Below, piece after piece: positions 17,414 to 26,395 of a stretch of DNA of 64,000 nt. Source of the stretch: Arsenicicoccus dermatophilus. Its GTDB lineage: Bacteria; Actinomycetota; Actinomycetes; Actinomycetales; Dermatophilaceae. Position 1 is the stretch's first letter. Each line of letters opens with the position of its first letter. The stretch is from NCBI RefSeq assembly GCF_022568795.1, contig NZ_JAKZHU010000001.1, positions 248,001 through 312,000 on the forward strand, read 5' to 3'. The position numbers and the translations under genes were made by a program. Under the pieces are notes generated by a model. It did no database searches and had not been told where the DNA came from. It saw nothing but the letters and a program-made list of their open reading frames with translations.

Positions 17414-20400
17414 TCAGACCCGAGGCCTGCTCCTGGACTCGCACAGTCGGATGAATCCGCCCAGCTGCAGCAGCTGCTCGGGCGTCGTGGGGGTGAGCGA
17501 CGTGAGGTTGGCCGAGCGGACCACCACCGCGAGCCACTGGGCCCGGCTGATGGCGACGTTGAGACGGTTGCGGTTGAGCAGGAAGTCCGCCCCGCGCGGC
17601 AGGTCGGCCAGCGCCGACGCGGTCATGGACATGATCGCGACCGGGGCTTCCTGCCCCTGGAAGAGATCCACCGTGCCGACGCGCACGTCGCGCAGCCCGG
17701 CCCGGTCGAGGGCGGCACGGATCGTCCCCACCTGCGCGTTGTAGGGCGCCACGACCACGAAGCCGTCCTCCGCCAGCGGGGTCGCCGGGGCATCCGCCGC
17801 AGGCCGCCAGGACCGGCCCAGCAGGGACTGCACCACCCGCACGACCTCGTCGGCCTCCTCGACCGAGGACACGGCGTTGTCGTGGTGGTCGACGGTCACG
17901 ACCTGCAGACCGGGGTCGACGCCCTCCAGCGAGCGGCCCAGCGTGGCCACCTCCTGCGAGCGCAGCCGCCCGGCATACGACAGGTGGGAGACGGGCTCGC
18001 AGACGGCGGGGTGCATCCGCCAGGTCCGCTCCAGGAAGTAGCCCAGCTCGGGCGGGAGCGTGTCGTGCCCTGCCGACAGCCAGCCGAGGGCCGACTCGTC
18101 GATCGGCTCGGGGTGGATGCCCTGGGAGACCTGGGGCAGCTGCCGCGGATCGCCCAGGAGCAGCAGCCGCCGGGTGGCCCGGGCGACGGCGAGGGTGTTG
18201 GCGAGGGAGTACTGCCCCGCCTCGTCCACCACCAGCAGGTCGAGCTCGCCCTCGTCGACGGCGTTGAGGTTGCAGTAGTCCCACATGGTCCCGCCGATGA
18301 CGCAGCCCGCCGCGGCGTCCCGGTGCTCGTCGAGGAAGGTGCGCAGGGCGCGCGTGTCCTTCAGCGGTGTCCAGGGGGCGTCCTCCTGCCGGGTCTTGGT
18401 CTTGCCGACCTGGCGCGCGTCGACGCCGACGGCGACCACCCGGTCCAGGACGTTCTCGACCACGGCGTGGGACTGGGCGACGACACCGATCCGCCAGCCG
18501 AGCCGGACGAGCGCGGCGATCACCCGCGACGCGACATAGGTCTTGCCGGTGCCGGGCGGCCCCTGCACGGCGAGATAGCTGTGGTCGAGCGCCTGCACGG
18601 CGGCGGTGATCGCGGCGACCGCGTCACCGTCGACCACCGGCGGCAGGGCGTCGAGCCCGCTCAGACGCGGCGGGCGACGGCGCAGGATCTCGATGCCGGG
18701 GTGCTCGGGCAATCCCTCGCGCCGCACCTGCTGGGCGAGGTCGAGCAGGGCCTCCTGCACGGCCTTGACCGGGGGCGGGGGACCCACGGTGAGAGCGACC
18801 GGGAGATCGACGTACGCCTCGCAGCCCTTGGCCAGCCGCTCCTCCAGGGTCAGCCGCACCCGCCCGCCCGCCACCGGCTCGGCCTCGGTGACGGTCAGCG
18901 AGGAGGTCGTGCCCATGGCCTCGGGGCTCGGCTGCTGCAGCCCGTCGGGGACGGGCGGGGGATAGAGCAGGTAGCCGCTCGCACCCTCCGTGAAGGGCAT
19001 CCCCGGCTCGTGGCGGCCGACCGCGGAGAGGACGCGGCGCAGCGAACGCCTGCCCGGGGGCTTGCCCCAGTCCTCGACCACCTCGACCCGGTCGACCACG
19101 AAGGCATCCCGGGAGACCGGCCAGTCGTCCAGCGCCGACTGGAGCCGGTCGAAGTGCGCCCACCAGAAGGGCTTGCTCTCGCGCTGGTGATAGCCGACCG
19201 CCGCCCCCACGAGCGCGATCGCGTGGTCGTCGTCGCAGCGGTCCTCGGCCGGCCCTGCGAGGGCGGCCAGCGCCTCCGCGACCTCGGCGCGCGGGTCGAC
19301 GAGCGCGTCCTCCTCGTCCTCGGGCAGTTCCTCCAGCCGGCGGGGCTCCCGCGCGGCGACCCCCGCGTCCCGCATCAGCTCGAGCAGCCAGTCCCGCAGC
19401 CGCAGCGTCGACACGCAGTCGTACTCGTTGTAGTCCGCGATCGCCTGCAGCAGCCGGTCGGCCTCGGCCCGGTCGCCGCGGGCCCGCGCCTCGCACCACC
19501 GGTGATACTCGACGATCGAGTCACCCGCCGTCGTCACGTCACCGCCGCGCAGCTGGTCACCCATGTAGAGCGGCTCGAGCTTCTTGATCGAGTAGGACGG
19601 CTGGGAGACCCGGATCGAGCGCTTGACCACCTGGTAGAGATCGACGAGGATGCCCTCGCGCAGCAGCCGGTCCACCGCCTCCTCGCCCGCCCCGTGCCGA
19701 CCGGCGAGCTTGAGCAAGGCGGTCCGCTCGTAGGGCGCGTAGTGGTAGATGTGCAGGCCCGGGTGGTGGGCGCGGCGCTCCTCGACGTACGCCAGGAAGT
19801 CGAGGAGGGCGGCCTTCTCCTGCGCGCGGTCGTGCGCCCAGAAGGGCCGGAAGGTGCCGTCCGTCTCGACCACGCCGAAGAGGTACTCCAGGCCCTGGGC
19901 GTCGGTCTCGTCCCCGGCCCACAGCGGGTCGCCCTCGAAGTCGAAGAAGATGTCGCCCTCGTCCGGGGCTGGGATCGCGCTGATCGCCTCCGGCGTGTGC
20001 ACCTCGACCGAGATCTGTCCCGCCGACCCGTCGGGGGGCGACTGCAGCACCTGGAGGCGGGCCTGGGCCTGGAGCTTGTCGAGCGTCGCCCGGCCCAACC
20101 CCTCGACCGGCCCCTCGTGGCGGGCCAGGTCGTCGATGGTCCGCACGCCGGCCGCCAGCAGCCGCTTGCGCTGCGTCGCCCGCACCCCCGCCACCAGCAG
20201 CACGTCCCGGTGCGCCGCGACCTCGGTCGAGCAGACGTCACAGCTGCCGCAGGCGCTCACGCCCGGCTCGCCCCAGGCCAGCGGGGCGACGGCGGCGACG
20301 CGGTCGGCCACGAGCCCGAGCAGGTGGCGCCGCCGCTCGGCATACACCGCCAGCAGCTCGGCCACGGGATAGGTGGGCCGGGAGCGGTCCCCCAGCACCA

Positions 20401-20920
20401 GGGTCACCCGGTCCGTCGGGTCGACGCCGCCGCGCCGGAGCTGGTCGGCGTAGGCAGCGAGCTGCAGCAGGGCCGTCACCTTGGCGTGCCGGGCGAGCTT
20501 GGTGTCGTGCACCTCGTAGGCCGGACGGTCCGGCTGCCACCCGTCGGCCCGGACCAGGAAGTCGGCGAAGCCCATCAGCTCGCCGTCGTAGAAGCAGCCC
20601 TGGTAGACCACGGGCACGCCCTCGCGCATCGCCGCGAAGGTCGCCTCCCGCGCCTGCACCAGCTCCTCGTGCGTCGGCCGGGGGCGAGGGATCTCGCGCA
20701 CCCCCGCCTCGCCGTGCACCCGCAGCCAGCGCTCCAGCTCCAGCTGCTCGTGGGCGTCTCCGAGCTGCGCGAGCTGGGCCATCATCGGGTCGGGGACGGC
20801 CTCGGGGGCGGGCAGCCGGCCGAGCCGCACGTCCAGGTCCCGCAGCAGCGCCAGCTCGCAGGCCGAGGCCCGCGTCAGGTCGCTGGCGCTGATCACGAAG
20901 CGGTCGTCGATCCGGTGCAT
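17414..20920 (-). CDS. TM0106-type RecB-like nuclease fused to SF1 DNA/RNA helicase
   Basis: A 1168-residue two-part protein. The N-terminal half is a RecB-like nuclease: it begins SASDLTRASACELALLRDLD, has QGCFYDGELMGFADFLV and YEVHDTKLARHAK as the acidic and Lys nuclease motifs, then CGSCDVC (about 223-229), which with Cys21 could form a Cas4/AddB-like metal cluster. An RNase H-like exonuclease block follows (IFFDFEGDP near 327, ending at YNEYDC). The C-terminal half is an SF1 helicase: GPPGTGKTYVA near 788, VVDEAGQYSLANTL, LLLGDPRQLPQVSQG, TVDLFQGQEAPVAI and NRNRLNVAISRAQ near 1120. GGAGGG precedes the ATG. It is a single-gene unit; the role is probably nucleic-acid processing or repair, unproven. 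Confidence 0.92.
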   Translation of the reverse strand: MHRIDDRFVISASDLTRASACELALLRDLDVRLGRLPAPEAVPDPMMAQLAQLGDAHEQLELERWLRVHGEAGVREIPRPRPTHEELVQAREATFAAMREGVPVVYQGCFYDGELMGFADFLVRADGWQPDRPAYEVHDTKLARHAKVTALLQLAAYADQLRRGGVDPTDRVTLVLGDRSRPTYPVAELLAVYAERRRHLLGLVADRVAAVAPLAWGEPGVSACGSCDVCSTEVAAHRDVLLVAGVRATQRKRLLAAGVRTIDDLARHEGPVEGLGRATLDKLQAQARLQVLQSPPDGSAGQISVEVHTPEAISAIPAPDEGDIFFDFEGDPLWAGDETDAQGLEYLFGVVETDGTFRPFWAHDRAQEKAALLDFLAYVEERRAHHPGLHIYHYAPYERTALLKLAGRHGAGEEAVDRLLREGILVDLYQVVKRSIRVSQPSYSIKKLEPLYMGDQLRGGDVTTAGDSIVEYHRWCEARARGDRAEADRLLQAIADYNEYDCVSTLRLRDWLLELMRDAGVAAREPRRLEELPEDEEDALVDPRAEVAEALAALAGPAEDRCDDDHAIALVGAAVGYHQRESKPFWWAHFDRLQSALDDWPVSRDAFVVDRVEVVEDWGKPPGRRSLRRVLSAVGRHEPGMPFTEGASGYLLYPPPVPDGLQQPSPEAMGTTSSLTVTEAEPVAGGRVRLTLEERLAKGCEAYVDLPVALTVGPPPPVKAVQEALLDLAQQVRREGLPEHPGIEILRRRPPRLSGLDALPPVVDGDAVAAITAAVQALDHSYLAVQGPPGTGKTYVASRVIAALVRLGWRIGVVAQSHAVVENVLDRVVAVGVDARQVGKTKTRQEDAPWTPLKDTRALRTFLDEHRDAAAGCVIGGTMWDYCNLNAVDEGELDLLVVDEAGQYSLANTLAVARATRRLLLLGDPRQLPQVSQGIHPEPIDESALGWLSAGHDTLPPELGYFLERTWRMHPAVCEPVSHLSYAGRLRSQEVATLGRSLEGVDPGLQVVTVDHHDNAVSSVEEADEVVRVVQSLLGRSWRPAADAPATPLAEDGFVVVAPYNAQVGTIRAALDRAGLRDVRVGTVDLFQGQEAPVAIMSMTASALADLPRGADFLLNRNRLNVAISRAQWLAVVVRSANLTSLTPTTPEQLLQLGGFIRLCESRSRPRV

Positions 20921-21133
20921 GAGCCCTCCCAGGTCCGTGGTCCGCACCCTAGCGACCCGCACCGACAGACCCCGGGCGGCGGCACGGGAGCCACGGTGCC
21001 CGGTCCGTGGGAGGCGGTGCCTGCGGGTCCACGGGAGTCCCGGTATGACGGCGCCTGCTCGCCGGACGCCCGTCATGGACGTCCTCGTGGTCGCAGGCGA
21101 CGGTGCGGCCCCGGCCCGAGCCGTGTGCCGATC

Positions 21134-21167
21134 CCCCGCCGCGGACCGTTCCCGGTCTGCGGCGGGG
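21134..21167 (-). terminator. Terminator of the secreted metallophosphoesterase gene
   Basis: A 14-bp stem with one G-U pair (21134-21147 with 21154-21167) and a 6-nt loop lies 22 nt beyond the stop codon on the minus strand. Confidence 0.7.
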
Positions 21168-21188
21168 CGTCGGCGTGCGACGGTCAGA

Positions 21189-23063
21189 TCACTCGACGAA
21201 CGTCGTGGTGGCCGGGGGACGCTCACCCACGACGGTGAAGCGGACGGTGTCGGTGTAGGTGCGGCCGTGACGGTCCGTGCCCTTGACCGTGGCCGTGTGC
21301 GTGCCGTGGGCGAGGGAGCGAGGCAGCTCCAGGCGCCAGATCGAGGTGCCGTCCTGCGGCACGTTGCCGGTCGCGGACAGAAGGTTGGCGTTGGCACCCG
21401 CCACGTCGGCGAACTCCCACCCGGTCCGGAGCTTCTCGCCCTTGGCGGGCTGCGTCGGCCGGGCCAGGCGAGGGGCGCCGCCGTCGAGGGCGATCTCGAC
21501 CGTGGCGGCGGTGCTGGCCGCCATGAAGTTCGCGGAGACGTAGGTCTTGTCCGCGAGGACCGCATCGGTGACGACGCCGAGGTTGCCGAGCTCGGGGCCA
21601 GCGCCCTTGGCCGGGTTCTTGTCACCGCGCCAGGCGAGACGCCTGGCGGCCCAGCCGCGCCAGGAGGGGGAGTTGATGCCCAGCGAGAAGCGATGGGACC
21701 ACGGCTCGTTGCGCACCTTGTAGCTCTCGACGTACTCCTTGCCGGCGAGGCTGATGGTCAGGCTGCCGGGGCGGACGCCGCCCTTGCCGATGGCGTAGGG
21801 CAGGCCGTGCTGGTCCAGGTTGCCGGAGTGCCAGTCACCGGAGATGGTGCCGGTCACGATCTGGTGGAAGGGCAGCGACTCGATTCCCTCGGCCGCCCAC
21901 TCCGCACGCCGGTCGCCGGGGAGCAGGTTCTCCATGGTGTGGGTGTGGCCGCCGATGAGCAGGGTGTTCTCGGCGGTGCGTCCGGCGGCCTTCAGGACCT
22001 CGAAGACCTCCTTCGCGTCCTGCGTGCCCGTGTTCGTGTAGTGCACGAAGGGCGCGTGGGCGTTGATCACGACCAGCGTGGTCGCCGGGACCGTGGCCAG
22101 GTCCTTCTTGAGCCACTCGAGCTGCTGCGCGTCCAGACCGGTCGTGTACCCGCCGCTCCTGGCGTTCGGGACCGCACCGTTGTAGAGCACGTCGTCCAGC
22201 CCGATCAGGTGGGCCTGACCCACGTCGTACGAGAAGTACGCCGGGCCGAACTGCTCGCGGAAGGTGTCGAGGCTGCCCTCGTCGTCCTTGGCATCGAAGT
22301 CCATGTCGTGGTTGCCGGCGATGGCGCGGATGGGGCCCTGGACGTCGCGGTAGATGTCCTTGACCGGGGCGTTCAGCGCCAGGTCGTCCCACACGTTGTC
22401 GCCGAGCAGCATGACGCCACAGCCGCCGAGGTCCTTGCGGGCCACCAGCTCACGCACCGGGCCCTCCTTGGCGTAGTGCACCTCCTTGAGGTTGCGGGGC
22501 TGCGTGTCGGAGGCGATGGCGCAGTTCTGGGAGACCTTGGCGGTCGCCGTGGACGTGACCATGGGGAAGTTCACGGCCTTGGGCAGCGCACCGGTCGGCC
22601 GCACGCCGCCGAACTTCAGGGTGGGCGACCCGGCGGGGAAGTGGTTGTAGGAGAACTGGGCGATGTTGTCCTCGTCGACCGGCACGGCGTAGCCCGCGGG
22701 CTGGGTGACGAAGGCGGTCATCCGGTCGAAGGCGGGCAGCGCGTAGGCGCCACGGGCGTCGGTCGTGACGACGTCGCGGCCGTTGGAGACCCTCACGCCG
22801 GAGATGCCCCGCTCGCCCTTGTCCTTGACGCTGTCCCTGTCACGGTCGACGAAGACCGTGCCGCGCAGGACCGTGGGGTCGGCGGCCTTGCCCCGGACGA
22901 CGTCGACGTGGCCGCGGTAGTCGTCCCGGACGGTCTGGGCCTTCTTCTCGGGGTTGACGGGAGGTGTGGTGGTGGCCGCGGCCTGGACCGGCAGGGCGGG
23001 GGCCGCCGCGAGGCCGACGAGGGGGAGCAGCGCTGCAGCGATCCGGACGGGTGCGTGACGCAT
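21189..23063 (-). CDS. Secreted calcineurin-like metallophosphoesterase
   Basis: A 624-residue exported protein. A signal peptide (residues 1-28) is followed by an SdrD/Cna-B-like beta domain (GTVFVDRDRDSVKDKGERGI), where the DxDxDS pattern could bind calcium. The metallophosphoesterase core (about 150-400) shows LLGDNVWDD, AGNHDMDFDAKDDEG near 254, VINAHAPFV and IGGHTHTMENL near 370, the metal-binding Asn/His residues. A C-terminal beta domain follows. AGGAGA lies upstream of the ATG. The enzyme probably hydrolyses a phosphodiester or phosphomonoester outside the cell; the substrate cannot be told. It is flanked by hairpins on both sides. Confidence 0.92.
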   Translation of the reverse strand: MRHAPVRIAAALLPLVGLAAAPALPVQAAATTTPPVNPEKKAQTVRDDYRGHVDVVRGKAADPTVLRGTVFVDRDRDSVKDKGERGISGVRVSNGRDVVTTDARGAYALPAFDRMTAFVTQPAGYAVPVDEDNIAQFSYNHFPAGSPTLKFGGVRPTGALPKAVNFPMVTSTATAKVSQNCAIASDTQPRNLKEVHYAKEGPVRELVARKDLGGCGVMLLGDNVWDDLALNAPVKDIYRDVQGPIRAIAGNHDMDFDAKDDEGSLDTFREQFGPAYFSYDVGQAHLIGLDDVLYNGAVPNARSGGYTTGLDAQQLEWLKKDLATVPATTLVVINAHAPFVHYTNTGTQDAKEVFEVLKAAGRTAENTLLIGGHTHTMENLLPGDRRAEWAAEGIESLPFHQIVTGTISGDWHSGNLDQHGLPYAIGKGGVRPGSLTISLAGKEYVESYKVRNEPWSHRFSLGINSPSWRGWAARRLAWRGDKNPAKGAGPELGNLGVVTDAVLADKTYVSANFMAASTAATVEIALDGGAPRLARPTQPAKGEKLRTGWEFADVAGANANLLSATGNVPQDGTSIWRLELPRSLAHGTHTATVKGTDRHGRTYTDTVRFTVVGERPPATTTFVE

Positions 23064-23078
23064 GACCTTCTCCTGTGC

Positions 23079-23116
23079 GTGGGGGACGAGCGGGCGGTGG
23101 CCCGCTCGTCCCCCAC
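23079..23116 (-). terminator. Perfect hairpin just upstream of the metallophosphoesterase start
   Basis: A 17-bp perfect stem (23079-23095 with 23100-23116) closes a GGTG loop. It lies 16 nt before the phosphoesterase ATG and 136 nt after the aldolase stop, so it may terminate the aldolase mRNA, or act as a leader hairpin or attenuator of the phosphoesterase. Confidence 0.65.
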
Positions 23117-23251
23117 CGTGGGGTCCGGCACTGAACTCCGGGCGGCGACGACGCCATGGGGAGGTGTCCACCGGTGGAAGCCGCGATCCGTATCGTCGTG
23201 GCTGCCAGTGACCTTCGCCGGCGAGCGGGGACCGCAGCCCGCCCTCGGGCC

Positions 23252-24331
23252 TCAGGGGAGCAGCCGCGCCAGCAGGTCCGCCGCCTGCGCCACCGGGTGG
23301 GTCGCCAGGTGGGCGGTCACCGTGATCTCGGTCCACGACCAGCCGGGCACGTCGGCGGCGCGCCACCGGTCGGGCACCACGACCTTGGTCTCCTCCATCA
23401 CCGCGGCCGCACGCTCCCGCACCTCGTCCGGCGAGCCCGGGACCCAGGCTCGGAAGGCCAGCGAGCGCACGTCCTGCGGGCGGGTGAGCAGCCCCCGCTC
23501 GTCCAGCGCGACCGCGAGATCCTTGGCGTACGCGTGCAGCTCACCCATCCGCGGCAGCAGCGTGTCCAGCCCGTGCAGCGCGGCGAGCGCCAGGGGGTAT
23601 GCCGTGAAGATCGTCCCGCCCAGCCGCCGGCGCCACAGCCGCAGCTCGTCGGCGGCGTCCTCGTCGCAGCCGACCGCCGCGCCCGCCATACCCCCGAGGC
23701 CCTTGTAGAACGAGACATAGGTGGAGTGCGCCGTCCGGGCCAGGTCGCTCGGCTCGCAGCCCAGACCTGCCGCGGCCTCCCACAGCCGGGCCCCGTCCAG
23801 GTGCAGGGCGATCGAGCGCTCGCGGCAGGCGGCGGAGAGCATCCGCAGCTCGTCGAGATCCGGGACCAGGTAACCGCCGTCGCGCAGCGGCACCTCGACG
23901 AGCACGGCGGCCACGTGCCCGGGCACTGCCCGGACGTCGTCGGCCGTGGGCGTCCGCGCGCCGGTCGTCAGGTGCACCACCTCCAGGTCGTGCAGCAGCC
24001 GCGGCCCGTCCTCCTCGTGGACGAGCAGGTGGGACAGGTCCGGCAGCGCCACCCGGCGACTGCCGGTGCGGTCGCACCAGGTCCGCAGGGCGGCCTGCTG
24101 CGCCATGATCCCGGAGAGGAAGAACACCGCCGTGTCGGTGCCCAGCAGCTGCGCGACCCGCCGCTCCAGCTCGGCGACCGGGCCGCCGTCGCCATACACG
24201 TCCTGGTCGCCGGAGTCGGCCTCGGGCAGCGCGGCGAGCGCGCGCAGCTCCTCGGCCATCGTCGTGCGTGGGCGGGGGAGTGCGTCGGTGCAGGCGGCGC
24301 GGGCCGCGGCCACGCGTTCGTCGAGAGTCAT
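23252..24331 (-). CDS. Threonine aldolase / beta-eliminating lyase family PLP enzyme
   Basis: A 359-residue PLP-dependent enzyme of aspartate aminotransferase fold I. The signature DVYGDGGPVAELERRVAQL near residue 44 corresponds to the low-specificity threonine aldolase N-terminal motif. HLDGARLWEAAAGLG near 176 holds the PLP-nitrogen Asp, and SFYKGLGGMAGAAVG near 207 holds the Schiff-base Lys. It should cleave L-threonine or allo-threonine to glycine and acetaldehyde, or a related beta-hydroxy amino acid. GAGGAG precedes the ATG. An upstream in-frame extension exists but lies in the atypical 24345-24540 segment. Confidence 0.9.
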   Translation of the reverse strand: MTLDERVAAARAACTDALPRPRTTMAEELRALAALPEADSGDQDVYGDGGPVAELERRVAQLLGTDTAVFFLSGIMAQQAALRTWCDRTGSRRVALPDLSHLLVHEEDGPRLLHDLEVVHLTTGARTPTADDVRAVPGHVAAVLVEVPLRDGGYLVPDLDELRMLSAACRERSIALHLDGARLWEAAAGLGCEPSDLARTAHSTYVSFYKGLGGMAGAAVGCDEDAADELRLWRRRLGGTIFTAYPLALAALHGLDTLLPRMGELHAYAKDLAVALDERGLLTRPQDVRSLAFRAWVPGSPDEVRERAAAVMEETKVVVPDRWRAADVPGWSWTEITVTAHLATHPVAQAADLLARLLP

Positions 24332-24344
24332 CAGGTGCTCCTCG

Positions 24345-24540
24345 TCAGTAGTTCTGCCAGGTGAGGGCCGACTCGTCGCCCTGGGTGAGCCAGCGGGGGC
24401 TGCCGGCAGGTGCAGCAGCGGGCGCCCGCACGGGAGGACGGATCCCACCCGAGCCGTTCGGGGGCGAGGGTGGCCAGGGCCTCGGCCCCCTCGGTGCGGA
24501 AGCGCTCGTCGGCCTCGTCATGGGGCCATCATCGCGGCCC
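24345..24540 (-). pseudogene. Possible small frameshifted gene fragment
   Basis: On the minus strand one frame reads DEADERFRTEGAEALATLAP and then RLGWDPSSRAGARCCTCRQ. The neighbouring frame reads PRWLTQGDESALTWQNY and stops at 24345-24347. Both halves have natural-looking composition, and a one-base change in the C-run near AGCCCCCGC would join them. No start codon in the first frame is evident. I do not recognise the family. It could instead be two chance frames of non-coding DNA. Confidence 0.3.
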
Positions 24541-24546
24541 GCGGAC

Positions 24547-24586
24547 GGGCCGGGCGCCGGGGAGGCGACTCCCCGGCGCCCGGCCC
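24547..24586 (-). terminator. Terminator of the VOC gene
   Basis: A perfect 18-bp stem (24547-24564 with 24569-24586) and GCGA loop lies 10 nt after the VOC stop on the minus strand. Confidence 0.85.
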
Positions 24587-24596
24587 AGGAGGGGGG

Positions 24597-25010
24597 TCAG
24601 TCCTGCTCGGACCCGATGTTGACGCTCCAGGTGACTCCGAACCGGTCGGTGAGGTCGCCGTAGACGTCGCCCCAGACCTGCTTCTCGAGCGGCTGGTGCA
24701 CGGTGCCGCCCTCCGCCAGGCCGTCGAACCAGCTGCGCAGCGTCGCCTCGTCCCGGCCCCACAGACACAGGCTGGTGCCGCCACGGACGACCTCGTCGCC
24801 GGGACGGGTGGAGTCGGCCGCCATGATCGTCCAGCCGGCCTCGGTGTCGAGCTGCCCGTGCATGACCCCCTCGGCCGGCATCCCCGGCACCTGCAGGTCG
24901 CCGAAGCGGGTGATGCGCAGGTCCCCGCCGAGGACGGAGTGCCAGAACTCCAGGGCCTCGGCGGCGTTGCCGTCGAACGCGACGTAGGGGGAGAGACGGT
25001 TGGTGGTCAT
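24597..25010 (-). CDS. VOC family protein (PhnB-like)
   Basis: A 137-residue vicinal-oxygen-chelate-fold protein. The N-terminal LSPYVAFDGNAAEALEFWH, the central VMHGQLDTEAGWTIMAAD and the C-terminal WGDVYGDLTDRFGVTWSVN match PhnB/glyoxalase-like proteins, with the usual beta-alpha-beta-beta-beta halves. PhnB-type members often lack a proven metal site or activity, so the role is open. It is a monocistronic gene between the flavohemoglobin and the aldolase. Confidence 0.9.
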   Translation of the reverse strand: MTTNRLSPYVAFDGNAAEALEFWHSVLGGDLRITRFGDLQVPGMPAEGVMHGQLDTEAGWTIMAADSTRPGDEVVRGGTSLCLWGRDEATLRSWFDGLAEGGTVHQPLEKQVWGDVYGDLTDRFGVTWSVNIGSEQD

Positions 25011-25143
25011 GAGCGGCCTGCCTTCGGGTCGTATGACGTGACGCCGATCACCCTAGGGGCACCGCTGCGCTCCCGCCCGGCAGCCGCCGGACGGGAGCGC
25101 AGACCATGGACGCGAAGCGGACCCCCGGTCCGGCGCGACCCGC

Positions 25144-26349
25144 TCAGGCGGCGTCGGCGGCGTCCGGGTTCTGCGCCCACAGGTCGGGACCGAAGACCTC
25201 GTAGCCGATGTCCGACGCGGGCACCCCCTTCGCGATCAGCTGACGGCGCATGGCCTGCATGAAGGGCAGCGGTCCGCACATGAACACCTTGGCGCCCGAG
25301 GGGATCTCGACATCGGTGAGGTCCATGCGGCCCTCGCGGGCGGGAGCCTGCGCGCCGGTCTCGTACCAGATCTGCGTCCGGACGTCGGACATCTTCTCGG
25401 CATACTCCTGCAGCGTCGTGAAGAGCGCGTGCGTGTCCTGGCCCTTGTCCGCGTGGAAGGCGCGGACGGTGCGGCCCGGCTGGCGCTGCGACAGGTCCTC
25501 CATGATCGCCGCCATCGGGGTGATGCCGATGCCCGCCGAGACCAGCACCAGCGGCGCGTCGGTGTCGTCCAGCACGACGTCGCCCGAGGGCAGGGAGACG
25601 TCCAGGACGGTGCCCACCTGCGCGTGCTCGGCCAGCCAGGTGGAGACCTGGCCGTCCGGGACGCCCTCGGCGCCGGTGACCCGCTTGATGGTCAGGCGGA
25701 AGGCCGTGCCGCCGGGGACGCCGGAGATGGTGTACTGCCGCGGCTGGCGCTCGCCGCCGGGCAGGTCGATGCCGAGGGCGACGTACTGACCGGTGCGGTG
25801 GGCCGGCAGCTCGCCCTCCTGCGGGCGGATGACCAGCGAGAACGCGTCCTGGCCCTCCTCGGTGCGCTCCTGGACGACGTACCTGCGCCAGGGCTGCTCG
25901 GGGTCGACCCCGCCGAGGGCGTAGAGCTTGGCCTCCTCCGCGATCAGCTGGCAGGCGAAGAGCCAGTAGACCTCGTCCCAGGCGCCGGCGATCTCGGGGG
26001 TGACGGCGTCGCCGAGGACGTCGCCGATGGCCCACATCAGGTGGTGCCCGACGATCGTGTACTCCGTCGCCTTGATGCCCAACGACACGTGCTTGTGGGC
26101 GATGCGCTGCATGATCGGCGTGAAGTCGGGTGCGTCCGGGTCGATCAGGTTGACGGCATAGGCCACGACCGAGGCGGCCAGCGCCTTGGGCTGCTCGCCG
26201 ACGGCCTGGTTGGCCTTGTTGAAGACCCGCATCAGCTCGGGGTGCGCCGCGAACATGTGGGGGTAGAAGCGGCTGGTGATGGTCTCGGCGTGGGCGGCGA
26301 CGACGCCGGCGGTGGCCTTGACGACCTCGGTGGACTCGGGTGACAGCAC
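25144..26349 (-). CDS. hmp: Flavohemoglobin, nitric oxide dioxygenase
   Basis: A 401-residue three-domain protein that oxidises NO to nitrate using O2 and NAD(P)H. The globin domain (1-140) has FYPHMFAAHPEL and the proximal haem His in IAHKHVSLGI (about His85). The FAD domain has RQYTISGVPGG near 206, and the NAD domain has LVSAGIGITPMAAIM and MCGPLPFMQAMRRQL. The GTG start is set by AAGGAG about 6 nt upstream and gives the usual N-terminus. It is alone in its unit with a candidate operator next to its start, fitting NO-induced expression. Confidence 0.96.
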   Translation of the reverse strand: MLSPESTEVVKATAGVVAAHAETITSRFYPHMFAAHPELMRVFNKANQAVGEQPKALAASVVAYAVNLIDPDAPDFTPIMQRIAHKHVSLGIKATEYTIVGHHLMWAIGDVLGDAVTPEIAGAWDEVYWLFACQLIAEEAKLYALGGVDPEQPWRRYVVQERTEEGQDAFSLVIRPQEGELPAHRTGQYVALGIDLPGGERQPRQYTISGVPGGTAFRLTIKRVTGAEGVPDGQVSTWLAEHAQVGTVLDVSLPSGDVVLDDTDAPLVLVSAGIGITPMAAIMEDLSQRQPGRTVRAFHADKGQDTHALFTTLQEYAEKMSDVRTQIWYETGAQAPAREGRMDLTDVEIPSGAKVFMCGPLPFMQAMRRQLIAKGVPASDIGYEVFGPDLWAQNPDAADAA

Positions 26350-26376
26350 GGGGACTCCTTCGCAGGGTGCTATTAA

Positions 26377-26395
26377 GAGGATTTAGTGGATCCTC
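26377..26395 (-). promoter_or_regulatory. Inverted repeat GAGGAT-N7-ATCCTC upstream of hmp (candidate NO-responsive operator)
   Basis: Six-bp arms at 26377-26382 and 26390-26395 lie 28-46 nt before the hmp GTG within a locally A/T-rich patch (26370-26390). The place suits repression by an NsrR-like Rrf2 regulator, which controls hmp in other bacteria. The sequence itself does not prove that protein. Confidence 0.45.
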
